Source of the DNA: Eubacteriaceae bacterium
GTDB lineage: Bacteria > Bacillota > Clostridia > Lachnospirales > Lachnospiraceae
DNA: 59,834 bases
Direction: 5' to 3'
NCBI GenBank assembly: GCA_910574015.1
Contig: CAJSYQ010000023.1
Location: forward strand, 1 to 59,834
Position numbers and translations under genes: made by a program. Below, piece after piece: positions 24,141 to 32,619 of this stretch; position 1 is the stretch's first letter; every line of letters begins with the position of its first letter. The notes below the pieces were generated by a model. It worked only from the letters and a program-made list of their open reading frames with translations, was not told the origin of the DNA and made no database searches.

Positions 24141-24641
24141 GTGAGAGAAAGGGAGCCGGCAGATGAATATGAACCAAGAGAGGTTACCCGGCGCATGATC
24201 CTGACCAGCCAGCTGCACAGGAGAATGCTGGAAAATAATCTGGAGGGAAGCGGGATCCATCGGGCTCAGCACCGCCTTTTGATGGCGCTGGCCTGCGATC
24301 GGTTCCAGTCCCAGGTGGAGCTGGCAAGAAAACTGGAGGTATCTGCTGCCACTATAGCCGTTTCACTAAAGACACTGGAGAAGGCTGGCCTGATCAGGAA
24401 ACGGATGAGACAGGAGGATAACCGGGTGAATTTTGTGGAACTGACAGAGAAAGGGAGCCGCATCGTGGAGGAGAGCAGAGATTTTTTTGACATGCTTGAC
24501 AGACAGATGTTCCAGGGATTCAACAGGGATGAGAGAAAACAGTTCAGCCATTATCTGGAGCGCATGTATGAAAATATGCAGGGGATGGCGGAGAAACAAA
24601 AAACAGGAGGTGCAGGATGGGACCATACAAAAAATATATAA
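24141..24641 (+). CDS. MarR-family transcriptional regulator
   Basis: 166 residues, GTG start behind GGAGGGGAGG. The winged helix is clear: S-Q-V-E-L-A-R-K-L-E-V-S-A-A-T-I-A-V-S-L-K-T-L-E-K-A-G-L-I-R-K, then the wing R-Q-E-D-N-R-V-N-F-V-E-L-T-E-K-G. It overlaps the first ABC exporter gene by 25 bases, so it is co-transcribed with the exporter pair and probably represses the operon until a drug or metabolite binds. Confidence 0.92.
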   Translation: MREREPADEYEPREVTRRMILTSQLHRRMLENNLEGSGIHRAQHRLLMALACDRFQSQVELARKLEVSAATIAVSLKTLEKAGLIRKRMRQEDNRVNFVELTEKGSRIVEESRDFFDMLDRQMFQGFNRDERKQFSHYLERMYENMQGMAEKQKTGGAGWDHTKNI

Positions 24642-26371
24642 AACCTTATTTATCGGCTTTTATTCTCGGCCCGGTCTTTATGATCGTAGAAGTTTTGGGG
24701 GAGATAATACTGCCGAAACTTATGGCTGTTATCATCAATATCGGATGCGGGGCGGAGCACGGCGTAGAGGCAAAAGGAACAGGATTTATCATAGCCATGG
24801 GCGCGGCGATGATCCTGACGGCTCTGTTAATGATGCTGGGAGGCGTGCTGGGAGCTTATTTTGCCATAAAAGCATCTGTGAATTTTGCTGCAGACTTACG
24901 GCACGATGTATTTGCCAAGGTGCAGAAATTCTCCTTTGCCAATATTGAGAAATTTTCCACCGGCTCCCTAGTGACCCGGCTCACCAATGATATTACGAAT
25001 ATCCAGAATGTGGTGGCCATGGCGCTTAGAATGATGCTGCGGGCCCCGGGAATGCTTATCGGCGGGATGATCATGGCATTTCTCATTAACGCAAAGCTGG
25101 CAATGGTATTCTGTGTTGTGATACCACTTCTGATCGTGGTGCTGGTCATTATAATGAAAACGGCTTTCCCGCGTTTTGATGTGATGCAGAAAAAAATCGA
25201 TGCCCTGAACTCCCGGATTCAGGAAAATATTACGAACCAGCGTGTGGTGAAATCCTTTGTTCGGGATGATTTTGAGAAACAAACCTTTGACCAGGCCAGC
25301 AATGAGCTGAAAGAAAAGACACTGCGGGCCATGAAGGTAGTGATCGCAACCATTCCGGTAATGACACTGGCAATGAACGTAACGACGATTGCTGTCGTAT
25401 GGTTTGGAGGTAAACAGATTCTGGTGGGGGATATGCCGGTGGGGGATCTGACTGCATTTACTACATATGTAGTCCAGATACTTATGTCCCTGATGATGGT
25501 TTCGATGATCTTTATTCAGGGCTCCCGTGCGGTTGCCTCTTCCCGCCGCATCACGGAGGTGCTGGATACAGAGATCGATCTGAATGACGATGCAGCGAGA
25601 GACAGGGAGCGAAAAGTTACCAGCGGAAAGATTGAATTCCGAGGTGTAGGATTTCGTTATTACAAAAAGCATAAGCGCAACGTACTGCAGGATATCAGCT
25701 TCCGGGCGGAGCCGGGAGAGGTGGTGGGCATCATAGGTTCCACGGGAGCCGGGAAGAGCTCACTCGTGCAGCTGATCCCGCGTCTGTACGACTGCGACGA
25801 GGGCGAGGTGCTGGTGGACGGCGTCAATGTAAAGGATTATACCCTGGAAAATCTCAGAAACGGCGTGGCCATGGTACTTCAGAAGAATACGCTGTTCTCT
25901 GGCACCATTCTGGAGAATCTCCGATGGGGGGATGAGAATGCCACAGATGAGGAGATATTCGCCATGGCAGATGCTGCCCAGGCAGATCTGTTTGTCAAAG
26001 ATTTTACCGATGGATATGAGACTGAGCTGGGTCAGGGAGGTGTCAATGTGTCCGGTGGGCAGAAGCAGAGACTGTGTATTGCCAGGGCACTGCTGAAGAA
26101 ACCGAAGATACTGATTCTGGATGACAGTACCAGCGCAGTGGACACGGCCACAGAGGCTAAGATCCGGGAGAGCTTTCAGACAACATTGAAGGACACCACC
26201 AAACTGATCATTGCCCAGCGTATTTCCTCTGTCGAGTCGGCGGACCGGATCCTTGTTATGGAGGAGGGGCGTATTGTCGGGCAGGGGACACACAGAGAGC
26301 TTATGGAAAATTGTGAACCCTATCAGGAAATCTATTACTCGCAGAAAGACAAAGAGGAGGCGGCAGGATGA
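24617..26371 (+). CDS. ABC exporter subunit, half transporter with degenerate ATP site
   Basis: 584 residues: six transmembrane helices in the first 310 residues and a nucleotide-binding domain after about 335. Walker A is G-S-T-G-A-G-K-S-S, the signature V-S-G-G-Q-K-Q-R, and Walker B I-L-I-L-D-D-S, in which the catalytic Glu is Asp. That pattern is typical of the non-canonical half of heterodimeric exporters. The next gene, overlapping by four bases, supplies the partner. Substrate may be a drug or lipid-like compound; the MarR gene in front supports drug response. Confidence 0.9.
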   Translation: MGPYKKYIKPYLSAFILGPVFMIVEVLGEIILPKLMAVIINIGCGAEHGVEAKGTGFIIAMGAAMILTALLMMLGGVLGAYFAIKASVNFAADLRHDVFAKVQKFSFANIEKFSTGSLVTRLTNDITNIQNVVAMALRMMLRAPGMLIGGMIMAFLINAKLAMVFCVVIPLLIVVLVIIMKTAFPRFDVMQKKIDALNSRIQENITNQRVVKSFVRDDFEKQTFDQASNELKEKTLRAMKVVIATIPVMTLAMNVTTIAVVWFGGKQILVGDMPVGDLTAFTTYVVQILMSLMMVSMIFIQGSRAVASSRRITEVLDTEIDLNDDAARDRERKVTSGKIEFRGVGFRYYKKHKRNVLQDISFRAEPGEVVGIIGSTGAGKSSLVQLIPRLYDCDEGEVLVDGVNVKDYTLENLRNGVAMVLQKNTLFSGTILENLRWGDENATDEEIFAMADAAQADLFVKDFTDGYETELGQGGVNVSGGQKQRLCIARALLKKPKILILDDSTSAVDTATEAKIRESFQTTLKDTTKLIIAQRISSVESADRILVMEEGRIVGQGTHRELMENCEPYQEIYYSQKDKEEAAG

Positions 26372-28218
26372 GTAGAGGACCAGGCGGTCACGGGCCCGGG
26401 CATGGACCGGGACCTGTGAGAGGAGGAAAACCGAAAAATGCAGGAGCCACCATTGGAAGATTATTCTCTTATATGAAGAGAGACAGAGGCCGGGTTGCGG
26501 CGGCGATGTTCTGTGTAGTGATCAGCAGTGCGACTATGCTGGCAGGCTCTTATATGCTAAAACCTATTATTGATGATCTGACCAGTTCAGCCGAAGTGAT
26601 CGTGAAAGCACAGGCAGGAGAACGGGCGGCGCTCCTTGCATCCGCTGCGTTAAAGCTGCTGTATGGTGTTCTTACCATGCTGGCGGTATATGGTGTTGGG
26701 ATTCTGTCCAGCTATCTGCAGCAGCGGATCATGATCGGTGTGTCACAGAGAGCGCTGATCCGGATCAGGAAAGATCTCTTTGATCATCTGCAGGATATGC
26801 CGGTACGCTATTTTGACACAAACAGCGTGGGAGATATTATGAGCCGTTTTACCAATGATGTTGACGTGATCGGTGAACTTCTGAATAATACGGTGACGCA
26901 GCTGGTGGCCGGGATCATCAGTATTGTCGGCACCCTTGCCATTATGCTGGCAAATAATGTATGGCTGACGCTGATCACCATTGTGATGGTGCCGGTAATG
27001 GTGAAGGCGGGAGGCGGCATCGCGAAGAAGAGTTCTTCTTATTACAGGGAACAGCAGAGTGCGCTGGGCTCCCTGAATGGTTATATCGAAGAGACTGTGA
27101 CCGGACAGAATGTAGTAAAGGTATTCTGTCATGAAGAGAAAGCAGTGGAGGATTTTACTTCCCTGAATGATTCGCTGAGGGAGAAGCAGATCAGGGCTCA
27201 GTTTTTCGGCGGCATCATGGGGCCGGTGATGGGCAATATCGGACAGATCTGTTATGGCCTTACAGCTGCTGTAGGAGCGCTTTTTCTCCTCCGGGGATCG
27301 CTGTCTGTGGGCGGCCTGACTATTTTTGTCGGCTATTCCAGGCAGTTCAGCCGGCCCATCAATGAGCTCTCTATGCAGGTGAATACGATTTTTTCGGCGC
27401 TCGCCGGAGCAGAACGGGTATTTACTGTTATGGACATGGAACCAGAACAGGCCGATCCAGCTGATGCGGTGGAGATGGAGGAAGTAAAAGGCGAGGTTAT
27501 AATGGATCATGTAACCTTTGGCTATCATCCAGATAAGGTGATACTGAAAGATATCTGCCTGTATGCCCATGCCGGTCAGAAGGTGGCATTTGTCGGTTCC
27601 ACTGGAGCTGGAAAGACTACGATCACAAATCTTCTAAACCGTTTCTATGATATAGAAGAGGGAACGATAACCATCGACGGGATAGATTTGAAACAATATA
27701 AGAGAGAGAGCCTGCGGAGCCATATTGCCATGGTACTGCAGGATACCCATCTGTTCAGCGGCACCGTCCGGGAAAATATCCGGTATGGTCGTCCGGAAGC
27801 TACGGATGAGGAAGTGGAGCAGGCGGCGAGGACAGCCAGCGCCCATTCATTTATTATGAGACTGGAGGATGGTTATGATACGATGCTGGAAGGAGATGGA
27901 ACGAATCTCAGCCAGGGTCAGAGACAGCTGTTAAATATTGCCAGAGCCGCCATTTCAGTGGCACCGATCCTGGTGTTGGATGAGGCGACAAGTTCGGTTG
28001 ACACCCGGACGGAGATGCATATCGACCATGGCATGGAACGTCTAATGAAGAACCGTACGACCTTTGTCATCGCCCATCGTCTGTCCACTGTGCGGAACGC
28101 GGACTGCATTATGGTTTTGGAACAGGGGGAGATTATAGAGCGGGGCACTCATGAAGAACTTCTGGCACAGAAAGGAAGATACTACCAGCTGTACACGGGA
28201 GCCGTGGAGCTTGCTTAG
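26368..28218 (+). CDS. ABC exporter subunit, half transporter with canonical ATP site
   Basis: 616 residues with a Gly/His/Pro-rich N-terminal tail (first 25 residues), six transmembrane helices and a nucleotide-binding domain. Walker A is G-S-T-G-A-G-K-T-T, Walker B I-L-V-L-D-E-A with the catalytic Glu, and the signature is L-S-Q-G-Q-R-Q. It complements the degenerate partner, as in BmrCD-like heterodimers. Position and overlap show that it is the last gene of the MarR operon. Confidence 0.9.
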   Translation: MSRGPGGHGPGHGPGPVRGGKPKNAGATIGRLFSYMKRDRGRVAAAMFCVVISSATMLAGSYMLKPIIDDLTSSAEVIVKAQAGERAALLASAALKLLYGVLTMLAVYGVGILSSYLQQRIMIGVSQRALIRIRKDLFDHLQDMPVRYFDTNSVGDIMSRFTNDVDVIGELLNNTVTQLVAGIISIVGTLAIMLANNVWLTLITIVMVPVMVKAGGGIAKKSSSYYREQQSALGSLNGYIEETVTGQNVVKVFCHEEKAVEDFTSLNDSLREKQIRAQFFGGIMGPVMGNIGQICYGLTAAVGALFLLRGSLSVGGLTIFVGYSRQFSRPINELSMQVNTIFSALAGAERVFTVMDMEPEQADPADAVEMEEVKGEVIMDHVTFGYHPDKVILKDICLYAHAGQKVAFVGSTGAGKTTITNLLNRFYDIEEGTITIDGIDLKQYKRESLRSHIAMVLQDTHLFSGTVRENIRYGRPEATDEEVEQAARTASAHSFIMRLEDGYDTMLEGDGTNLSQGQRQLLNIARAAISVAPILVLDEATSSVDTRTEMHIDHGMERLMKNRTTFVIAHRLSTVRNADCIMVLEQGEIIERGTHEELLAQKGRYYQLYTGAVELA

Positions 28219-28299
28219 CAAGTTCCACTGGACAAATTTCTTCTTATGGTATAGAATCATTGTAGTAGATGCTAAACAATAGGAAGGAGAGAGAGCAAT

Positions 28300-29151
28300 A
28301 TGTTCAGAACTGGCAGTAAAGAAGGGCTGGCTGAGAACCGCAGTTTCCGTATACCAAGGATTTTACCATCAAATAGAAGAGTGATCAGTCTGGTACTGGC
28401 GCTGGCAATTGGCCTTTGTCCGGCGGTATCCAAAGGACAGGCAAAGGCAGAGACGCAGGGAGGACTTCCAAGTATGACGACATCAGGACCGGCGGTGACA
28501 CAGGATCCGTCCCAGGTGCCTGTTACACCTGTAGACCCTGCCAAGATCAAGCTGAATCGGACTAAGGGCACTTTTATGGCTGGCAAGAAGGTGACGCTGA
28601 GTATTAGCGGTACGCTGAGTCCCGTGACATGGACAAGCCGGAATCCTGAAATTGCCACCGTCAGTGAGACAGGTGTAGTAAAAGGTGTGAAAAAGGGAAA
28701 GACGGCGATTCAGGCCAGCGTGGACGGTGTGATCCGTCAGTGCAATATCACAATCGTGGATAAGATGGGGAAAAAGGATTTCAGCAAATTCAACGGAGAG
28801 AATTTTGTCAGCTATTGCAAGAGAAAGGGCTTCAGCAAGGGCTACGCATGGTCCGGCCAGTGGAAGGGCGGCGGAAAGAAGAAATCTACATATCGCAAGA
28901 TTAAGATTGGCGCCTCCAAGACAAAGATACAGAATGCATATGGCGAGCTGAGCTGGAAGAAATGCACTTCAAAGGATCCTTTTACGAAAATGAAGGGACT
29001 AAAGAAAAACAAGGTTAAGACATATGGAGATGCCGTATATGGCAAATACCGCATCCGGTTTTATCTGAATAAAAAGAATAAGGTCGTTGCAATAATTCTG
29101 GCATGCAATATAGGGCGGATCAAAAAGAAAGCACTCCGGGGATATATTTGA
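28300..29151 (+). CDS. Secreted protein with a bacterial Ig-like (Big2) domain
   Basis: 283 residues. A hydrophobic signal region (V-I-S-L-V-L-A-L-A-I-G-L) begins near residue 29 after a charged N-terminus. Residues 85-155 form a Big2 domain (I-K-L-N-R-T-K-G-T-F, then V-T-W-T-S-R-N-P-E-I-A-T-V-S and G-V-V-K-G-V-K-K-G-K-T). The Lys-rich C-terminal 130 residues are not recognised but contain a compact alpha/beta pattern. Probably a surface protein. It stands alone between an exporter operon and a terminator, with AGGAAGGAGAG before the ATG. Confidence 0.78.
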   Translation: MFRTGSKEGLAENRSFRIPRILPSNRRVISLVLALAIGLCPAVSKGQAKAETQGGLPSMTTSGPAVTQDPSQVPVTPVDPAKIKLNRTKGTFMAGKKVTLSISGTLSPVTWTSRNPEIATVSETGVVKGVKKGKTAIQASVDGVIRQCNITIVDKMGKKDFSKFNGENFVSYCKRKGFSKGYAWSGQWKGGGKKKSTYRKIKIGASKTKIQNAYGELSWKKCTSKDPFTKMKGLKKNKVKTYGDAVYGKYRIRFYLNKKNKVVAIILACNIGRIKKKALRGYI

Positions 29152-29165
29152 TTCATGCTCAATCC

Positions 29166-29204
29166 TTAAAAGACTATGACAAGTAACGGTTATAGTCTTT
29201 TTTT
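29166..29204 (+). terminator. Rho-independent terminator
   Basis: AAAAGACTAT pairs with ATAGTCTTTT across a GACAAGTAACGGTT loop and is followed by TTTAT. It lies 15 bases after the Big2 gene. Confidence 0.8.
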
Positions 29205-29231
29205 ATGCGGTCACCGTTCAGTCCCAGCTGA

Positions 29232-29276
29232 AAGCCGCTGACACTGTGTATTGTCCACAGAACGTCAGCGGCTGTT
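29232..29276 (-). terminator. Strong hairpin downstream of the XRE-FlhA gene
   Basis: AGCCGCTGAC and GTCAGCGGCT form a ten-base perfect stem, with a further CTGTG/CACAG pairing in the loop. It lies about 95 bases past the stop of the minus-strand regulator. The T run is weak, so it may end transcription only partly or protect the 3' end. Confidence 0.55.
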
Positions 29277-29370
29277 TACGGTTATGAAAGTAAGCTGCAG
29301 TTATCTGAAGAGGAAAAGAAGGTGGTTCCCTGTGTGATGGTGTGTATTGAACTGCTGCATTGCCTGCGGG

Positions 29371-30108
29371 TCACAGTTGTTCCTCCATTTCCTCCAGAAT
29401 ATGAATCAGATTCCGCAGATTGCCGCCTCCGGAAAGAATTTCCTGAAACTTTCGTTCAATTTGAAGATAGGAAATTTTCTCGGGAACCAGGTCGTCTGCA
29501 ATGCCGGGATATCTGGCTTTCAGATTGTCTATCATGGTTTTTACAATCTGTTTATTTAGGATGGCTGCATAGGAATCCCTGCAGATGCTGGTTACTTTTT
29601 CGATAATCTCTGAATAGGTGTTCTCATTGATTTCGGACAGAGTATCGGAAAAAAGCACTTTGCCGTAAGAGAGAATGTTGTATGCATTTTTTTCTAAATC
29701 CGCATTGTCCTGAATTCTTATGACGGGCATCAGCATTCCGGTCTGGATCGCCAGTTCTTTTCGTTTCTGGTTTACATAATCTGTCTCCAGCCCCTCTATG
29801 AAGCAGGGAATCAACTCTTTTCCGAATTCCAGAAGCAGTGGTTCGGCAATCAGATTATTCCGGATTTCTTTTTCCGCTGTAATATCTCCGTTTTCTACCA
29901 GATTGGCTGGAAGGCCCAGCAGGGTGTCGGCAGAAATACCGAGAATGCTGCATATTCCCCCCAGAAAGGAAACATCGGGAAAGCCGGTGTTCCGCTCCCA
30001 TTTGCTTACAGCCTGAGGCGTTACGCCCAGACGGGAAGCAAATTCTTCCTGTGTCATGTTCTGTATCTGTCGGTATTTACAGATAGTTTCGCCTAAATTT
30101 GTCTGCAT
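29371..30108 (-). CDS. XRE-family regulator fused to an FlhA-like C-terminal domain
   Basis: 245 residues. Residues 1-63 are a helix-turn-helix of the XRE/Cro type (M-T-Q-E-E-F-A-S-R-L-G-V-T-P-Q-A-V-S-K-W-E). From about residue 88 the protein follows the cytosolic domain of FlhA/FHIPEP, the export gate of flagellar and type III secretion: L-I-P then R-K-E-L-A-I-Q-T-G, P-V-I-R-I-Q-D-N (128-135), N-L-K-A-R-Y-P-G-I (195-203), D-L-V-P-E, and L-R-N-L-I-H-I-L-E-E. No membrane segment precedes it, unlike true FlhA. The known role of that domain is to dock export substrates and chaperones; I infer a regulator that reads flagellar assembly or another partner protein. The start follows AAGGAGGTACTGCC. 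Confidence 0.85.
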   Translation of the reverse strand: MQTNLGETICKYRQIQNMTQEEFASRLGVTPQAVSKWERNTGFPDVSFLGGICSILGISADTLLGLPANLVENGDITAEKEIRNNLIAEPLLLEFGKELIPCFIEGLETDYVNQKRKELAIQTGMLMPVIRIQDNADLEKNAYNILSYGKVLFSDTLSEINENTYSEIIEKVTSICRDSYAAILNKQIVKTMIDNLKARYPGIADDLVPEKISYLQIERKFQEILSGGGNLRNLIHILEEMEEQL

Positions 30109-30519
30109 GGCAGTACCTCCTTGGTTTGTAAAATTATTATTTAGGAAGTTGTAATCTTAGTTCCTGAATTGATTGTAGCAGGCAGAGAATTTTTTGGCAA
30201 ACAATGTATGGTTTAGTGGAGGGAAACGAGTGGAAGGCCGGAGAGGGGAAGGCGGGATAGTGTGTTTGTATTAAGATGTAAATAAGGGACTCTATATTCG
30301 CAATATAGTGAGAGAATTAAAATACAAGTTATGCAATACTATTGGTTATAATGACAAATATTAAGCTGTTTTAACCTTAATAAATACCAAAATTGCCATA
30401 TAAAAAGGAAAATTAAACAAAATTATGGACTTACATATAAATAACCTTGTCTTTATATGTTCATATGTTACAATAACTATTAGTGAAATTAATATATAAA
30501 CAATGTGCAGAGGGGAAAA
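30109..30519. other. 411-base AT-rich non-coding region
   Basis: No open reading frame of note. The right half (30260-30519) is very AT-rich and contains the promoter region of the following secreted-protein genes; the left end carries the ribosome site and promoter of the divergent XRE-FlhA gene. I see an inverted pair ACTCTATATTCGCAATATAGTGAG around 30289-30312, with no obvious match to a known element. Confidence 0.5.
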
Positions 30520-31344
30520 ATGGTAATGGTTATAATTAAAAGAATAATATGTATATTTATGTGTTTGATTGCGGTATTAGGTAATTCATTTCAATTATAT
30601 GCTGCTGAAAGAACAGGACAACCGACTCATCGAGAAGTAAAGTATAACAACAAATTGAAAAAGGCGCATACTCCACAGGAAGTAATAGATCAGATAGACG
30701 AAGATTTTAAAGAATATATTTGTGAGAATATGGAAAAAAATGAATATTTTGAATCATATGAATATGAAGATGTCGCTGGAGAAAATTTAAAGGGTAGAGA
30801 GGAAAACTCGAAATTGAAACGTGCTTTATCAAATAACGATATGGAATTGAAAGTGTTTGCGACCCGTGTGAAAATAAATGGGATTGAGTACGGGAAAATA
30901 TATCCATCATTTAAATGGAAAAAATCTGCTGCAATTAAAAATGACTCATTTGCTTTTGCATTATATTCAGGTTGGTCTAGTAAAACTAATGAATCTCCAA
31001 AGCTAACTATTGCTGCATATAGAGAAAATAAAATAATTAATTCAAATAATATTACATATGCATTAGCTAATGAAGCGGGGTATGTATTTCGTATACCTAG
31101 AACATATGGAATGGTGCCTTTGCCACAAGGAGGGTATTTTAGGGGATACACAAATTTTTATGCAAGAAAAGTCAATAAAAGAGCAGAAAATGGTATTTCG
31201 CTGACATATGTTCATGATACTTCTTCATTATTTAATGTATCATATGGAATTAATATTTGGTTTGCTAGTATTTCAATAACTAAACAATCAAATGATTTGT
31301 TTACCTTTTCAAAAAATTTGGGTTTTTCTTATTCTACTAAGTAA
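30520..31344 (+). CDS. Secreted hypothetical protein, paralogue A
   Basis: About 274 residues from the ATG at 30520 behind AGAGGGGAAAA. A signal peptide covers residues 5-30 (I-I-C-I-F-M-C-L-I-A-V-L-G, cleavage near Y-A-A-E). After it, T-P-Q-E-V-I-D-Q-I-D-E-D-F-K-E-Y-I-C-E-N matches T-P-K-E-T-I-D-S-M-S-Y-E-F-K-E-Y-I-C-N-T in the next gene. The rest is beta-rich and aromatic. The gene is distinctly more AT-rich than the flanking genes, a sign of transfer. No known domain is recognised. Confidence 0.7.
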   Translation: MVMVIIKRIICIFMCLIAVLGNSFQLYAAERTGQPTHREVKYNNKLKKAHTPQEVIDQIDEDFKEYICENMEKNEYFESYEYEDVAGENLKGREENSKLKRALSNNDMELKVFATRVKINGIEYGKIYPSFKWKKSAAIKNDSFAFALYSGWSSKTNESPKLTIAAYRENKIINSNNITYALANEAGYVFRIPRTYGMVPLPQGGYFRGYTNFYARKVNKRAENGISLTYVHDTSSLFNVSYGINIWFASISITKQSNDLFTFSKNLGFSYSTK

Positions 31345-31390
31345 AATATATTAAAAAGGTAAATTAGTATTGTTTCCTGGAGGGCATTCA

Positions 31391-32134
31391 TTGAATCATA
31401 AAAAAGTGGTATTTGTATGTATTGCTGCTATCTTTATCGCTTGTTTTACAGCTGGCGTAATTATTTCTCGTGAGAGAAATGATTACAATGAGGAGGGACA
31501 GCGTTCAGAAGACTACGATGCCGTATTAAATAACATTGGCACGCCAAAAGAAACCATTGACAGCATGAGTTACGAGTTCAAAGAATATATTTGCAATACT
31601 ATTGGAAAAGATGAAAAATTTGAATTTCATAATCCTGAAATTTATCTTGATTATGACAATGAAATGGCAGGAAAAGGTTATGGAGTTACCATTTTTACCA
31701 CTAGTTTTACGAAAGAAAACGTTGATATAAATAGAATTTACCTATTTTTTTCCTGGTTTAGGCCGCCGGCACTATTTTCTGGCGGAGAATCATTTTGGAT
31801 GAATCTAAATACTGGCTGGATCATCAAGACAGACGAGGATCCCCCATCTTTTCAGCTAAGGCAGGGAAAATGCGGTGTGGAAAATGCATATACTGTTTTT
31901 TATGAAACAAGCTGGTCTGGCAGTGTGGGAGCTGCTTTTCATATTCCCTTTACCTTTGATTGGAAGGCGTTGTTTTTAAAAGGTGATTATAGAGGCTATA
32001 TGGATTTTTGCGTAAAAGAAAATATAAGTAGTGAGAGAGAGGGAGAGAAAGAAAAATATTTTGAAATAGGATGCTCTTTCAATGAGAACATGAGATCCCA
32101 AAATGTTCCGTGGGGATGTAAGACGGAAAAATAA
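31391..32134 (+). CDS. Secreted or membrane-anchored hypothetical protein, paralogue B
   Basis: About 247 residues from a TTG at 31391 that follows CTGGAGGGCATTCA; the longer frame from 31370 starts before this ribosome site. An N-terminal hydrophobic segment (V-V-F-V-C-I-A-A-I-F-I-A-C-F-T-A-G-V) is an anchor or signal. It shares the F-K-E-Y-I-C motif, the later G-Y-x-G-Y pattern and overall length with the preceding gene, so the pair is a tandem duplication that has diverged strongly. The base composition is intermediate. Function unknown. Confidence 0.7.
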   Translation: MNHKKVVFVCIAAIFIACFTAGVIISRERNDYNEEGQRSEDYDAVLNNIGTPKETIDSMSYEFKEYICNTIGKDEKFEFHNPEIYLDYDNEMAGKGYGVTIFTTSFTKENVDINRIYLFFSWFRPPALFSGGESFWMNLNTGWIIKTDEDPPSFQLRQGKCGVENAYTVFYETSWSGSVGAAFHIPFTFDWKALFLKGDYRGYMDFCVKENISSEREGEKEKYFEIGCSFNENMRSQNVPWGCKTEK

Positions 32135-32165
32135 TCCAGGATATGTATGTACCCTGGATTATTTA
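32131..32165 (+). terminator. Perfect bidirectional-type terminator
   Basis: AATAATCCAGG (32131-32141) pairs perfectly with CCTGGATTATT (32153-32163) over a short AT-rich loop. It begins at the stop codon of the preceding gene, and A/T flanks on both sides let it work for either strand. Confidence 0.8.
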
Positions 32166-32186
32166 AGCTTGCTGCATCAGAATCAT

Positions 32187-32549
32187 TTATATGGCTTTTT
32201 CTGCATTTTCTTCGGAATCGTCGTCCGTTTCTTCTCCGGTTTCCTCGTCTTTTTTCTCTTTTGGAGGCTGGGAGAGGAGAACCAGTGCGATCATCAGGGC
32301 AGACAGTACAAATGGTGCCAGATAGACGATGAGTTTCACCTCTTGGGATACGGAGTGCCCTCTTGTGTTAAACCAGACGATGACGCCAAAATATATTGTG
32401 AAAACAAGGATGCCAAGGATGGCGGAGAGAATACGGGCAATGGCTTTCCGGTTGCCGCCAAACCGTGCTTTCACAAGATAGTATACAAGGAAAAATGCTA
32501 TTCCCGAATCGATCAGGCCGAACAGCAGCATAGCTGGATTCATGATCAC
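32187..32549 (-). CDS. Small three-helix membrane protein with acidic tail
   Basis: 120 residues with hydrophobic segments near 5-25, 42-62 and 76-96, then a highly acidic C-terminus (D-E-E-T-G-E-E-T-D-D-D-S-E-E-N). The start is a GTG behind AGAGGTGATATC; an ATG six bases later is possible. The gene is single, between a terminator and the HD-GYP gene on the same strand. I do not recognise the family. Confidence 0.65.
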   Translation of the reverse strand: MIMNPAMLLFGLIDSGIAFFLVYYLVKARFGGNRKAIARILSAILGILVFTIYFGVIVWFNTRGHSVSQEVKLIVYLAPFVLSALMIALVLLSQPPKEKKDEETGEETDDDSEENAEKAI

Positions 32550-32619
32550 GATATCACCTCTTAGAAAATAAATTAATTCTTATTATAACATAAAAGTCAA
32601 AAAGAGGAAAGACCTCTTG

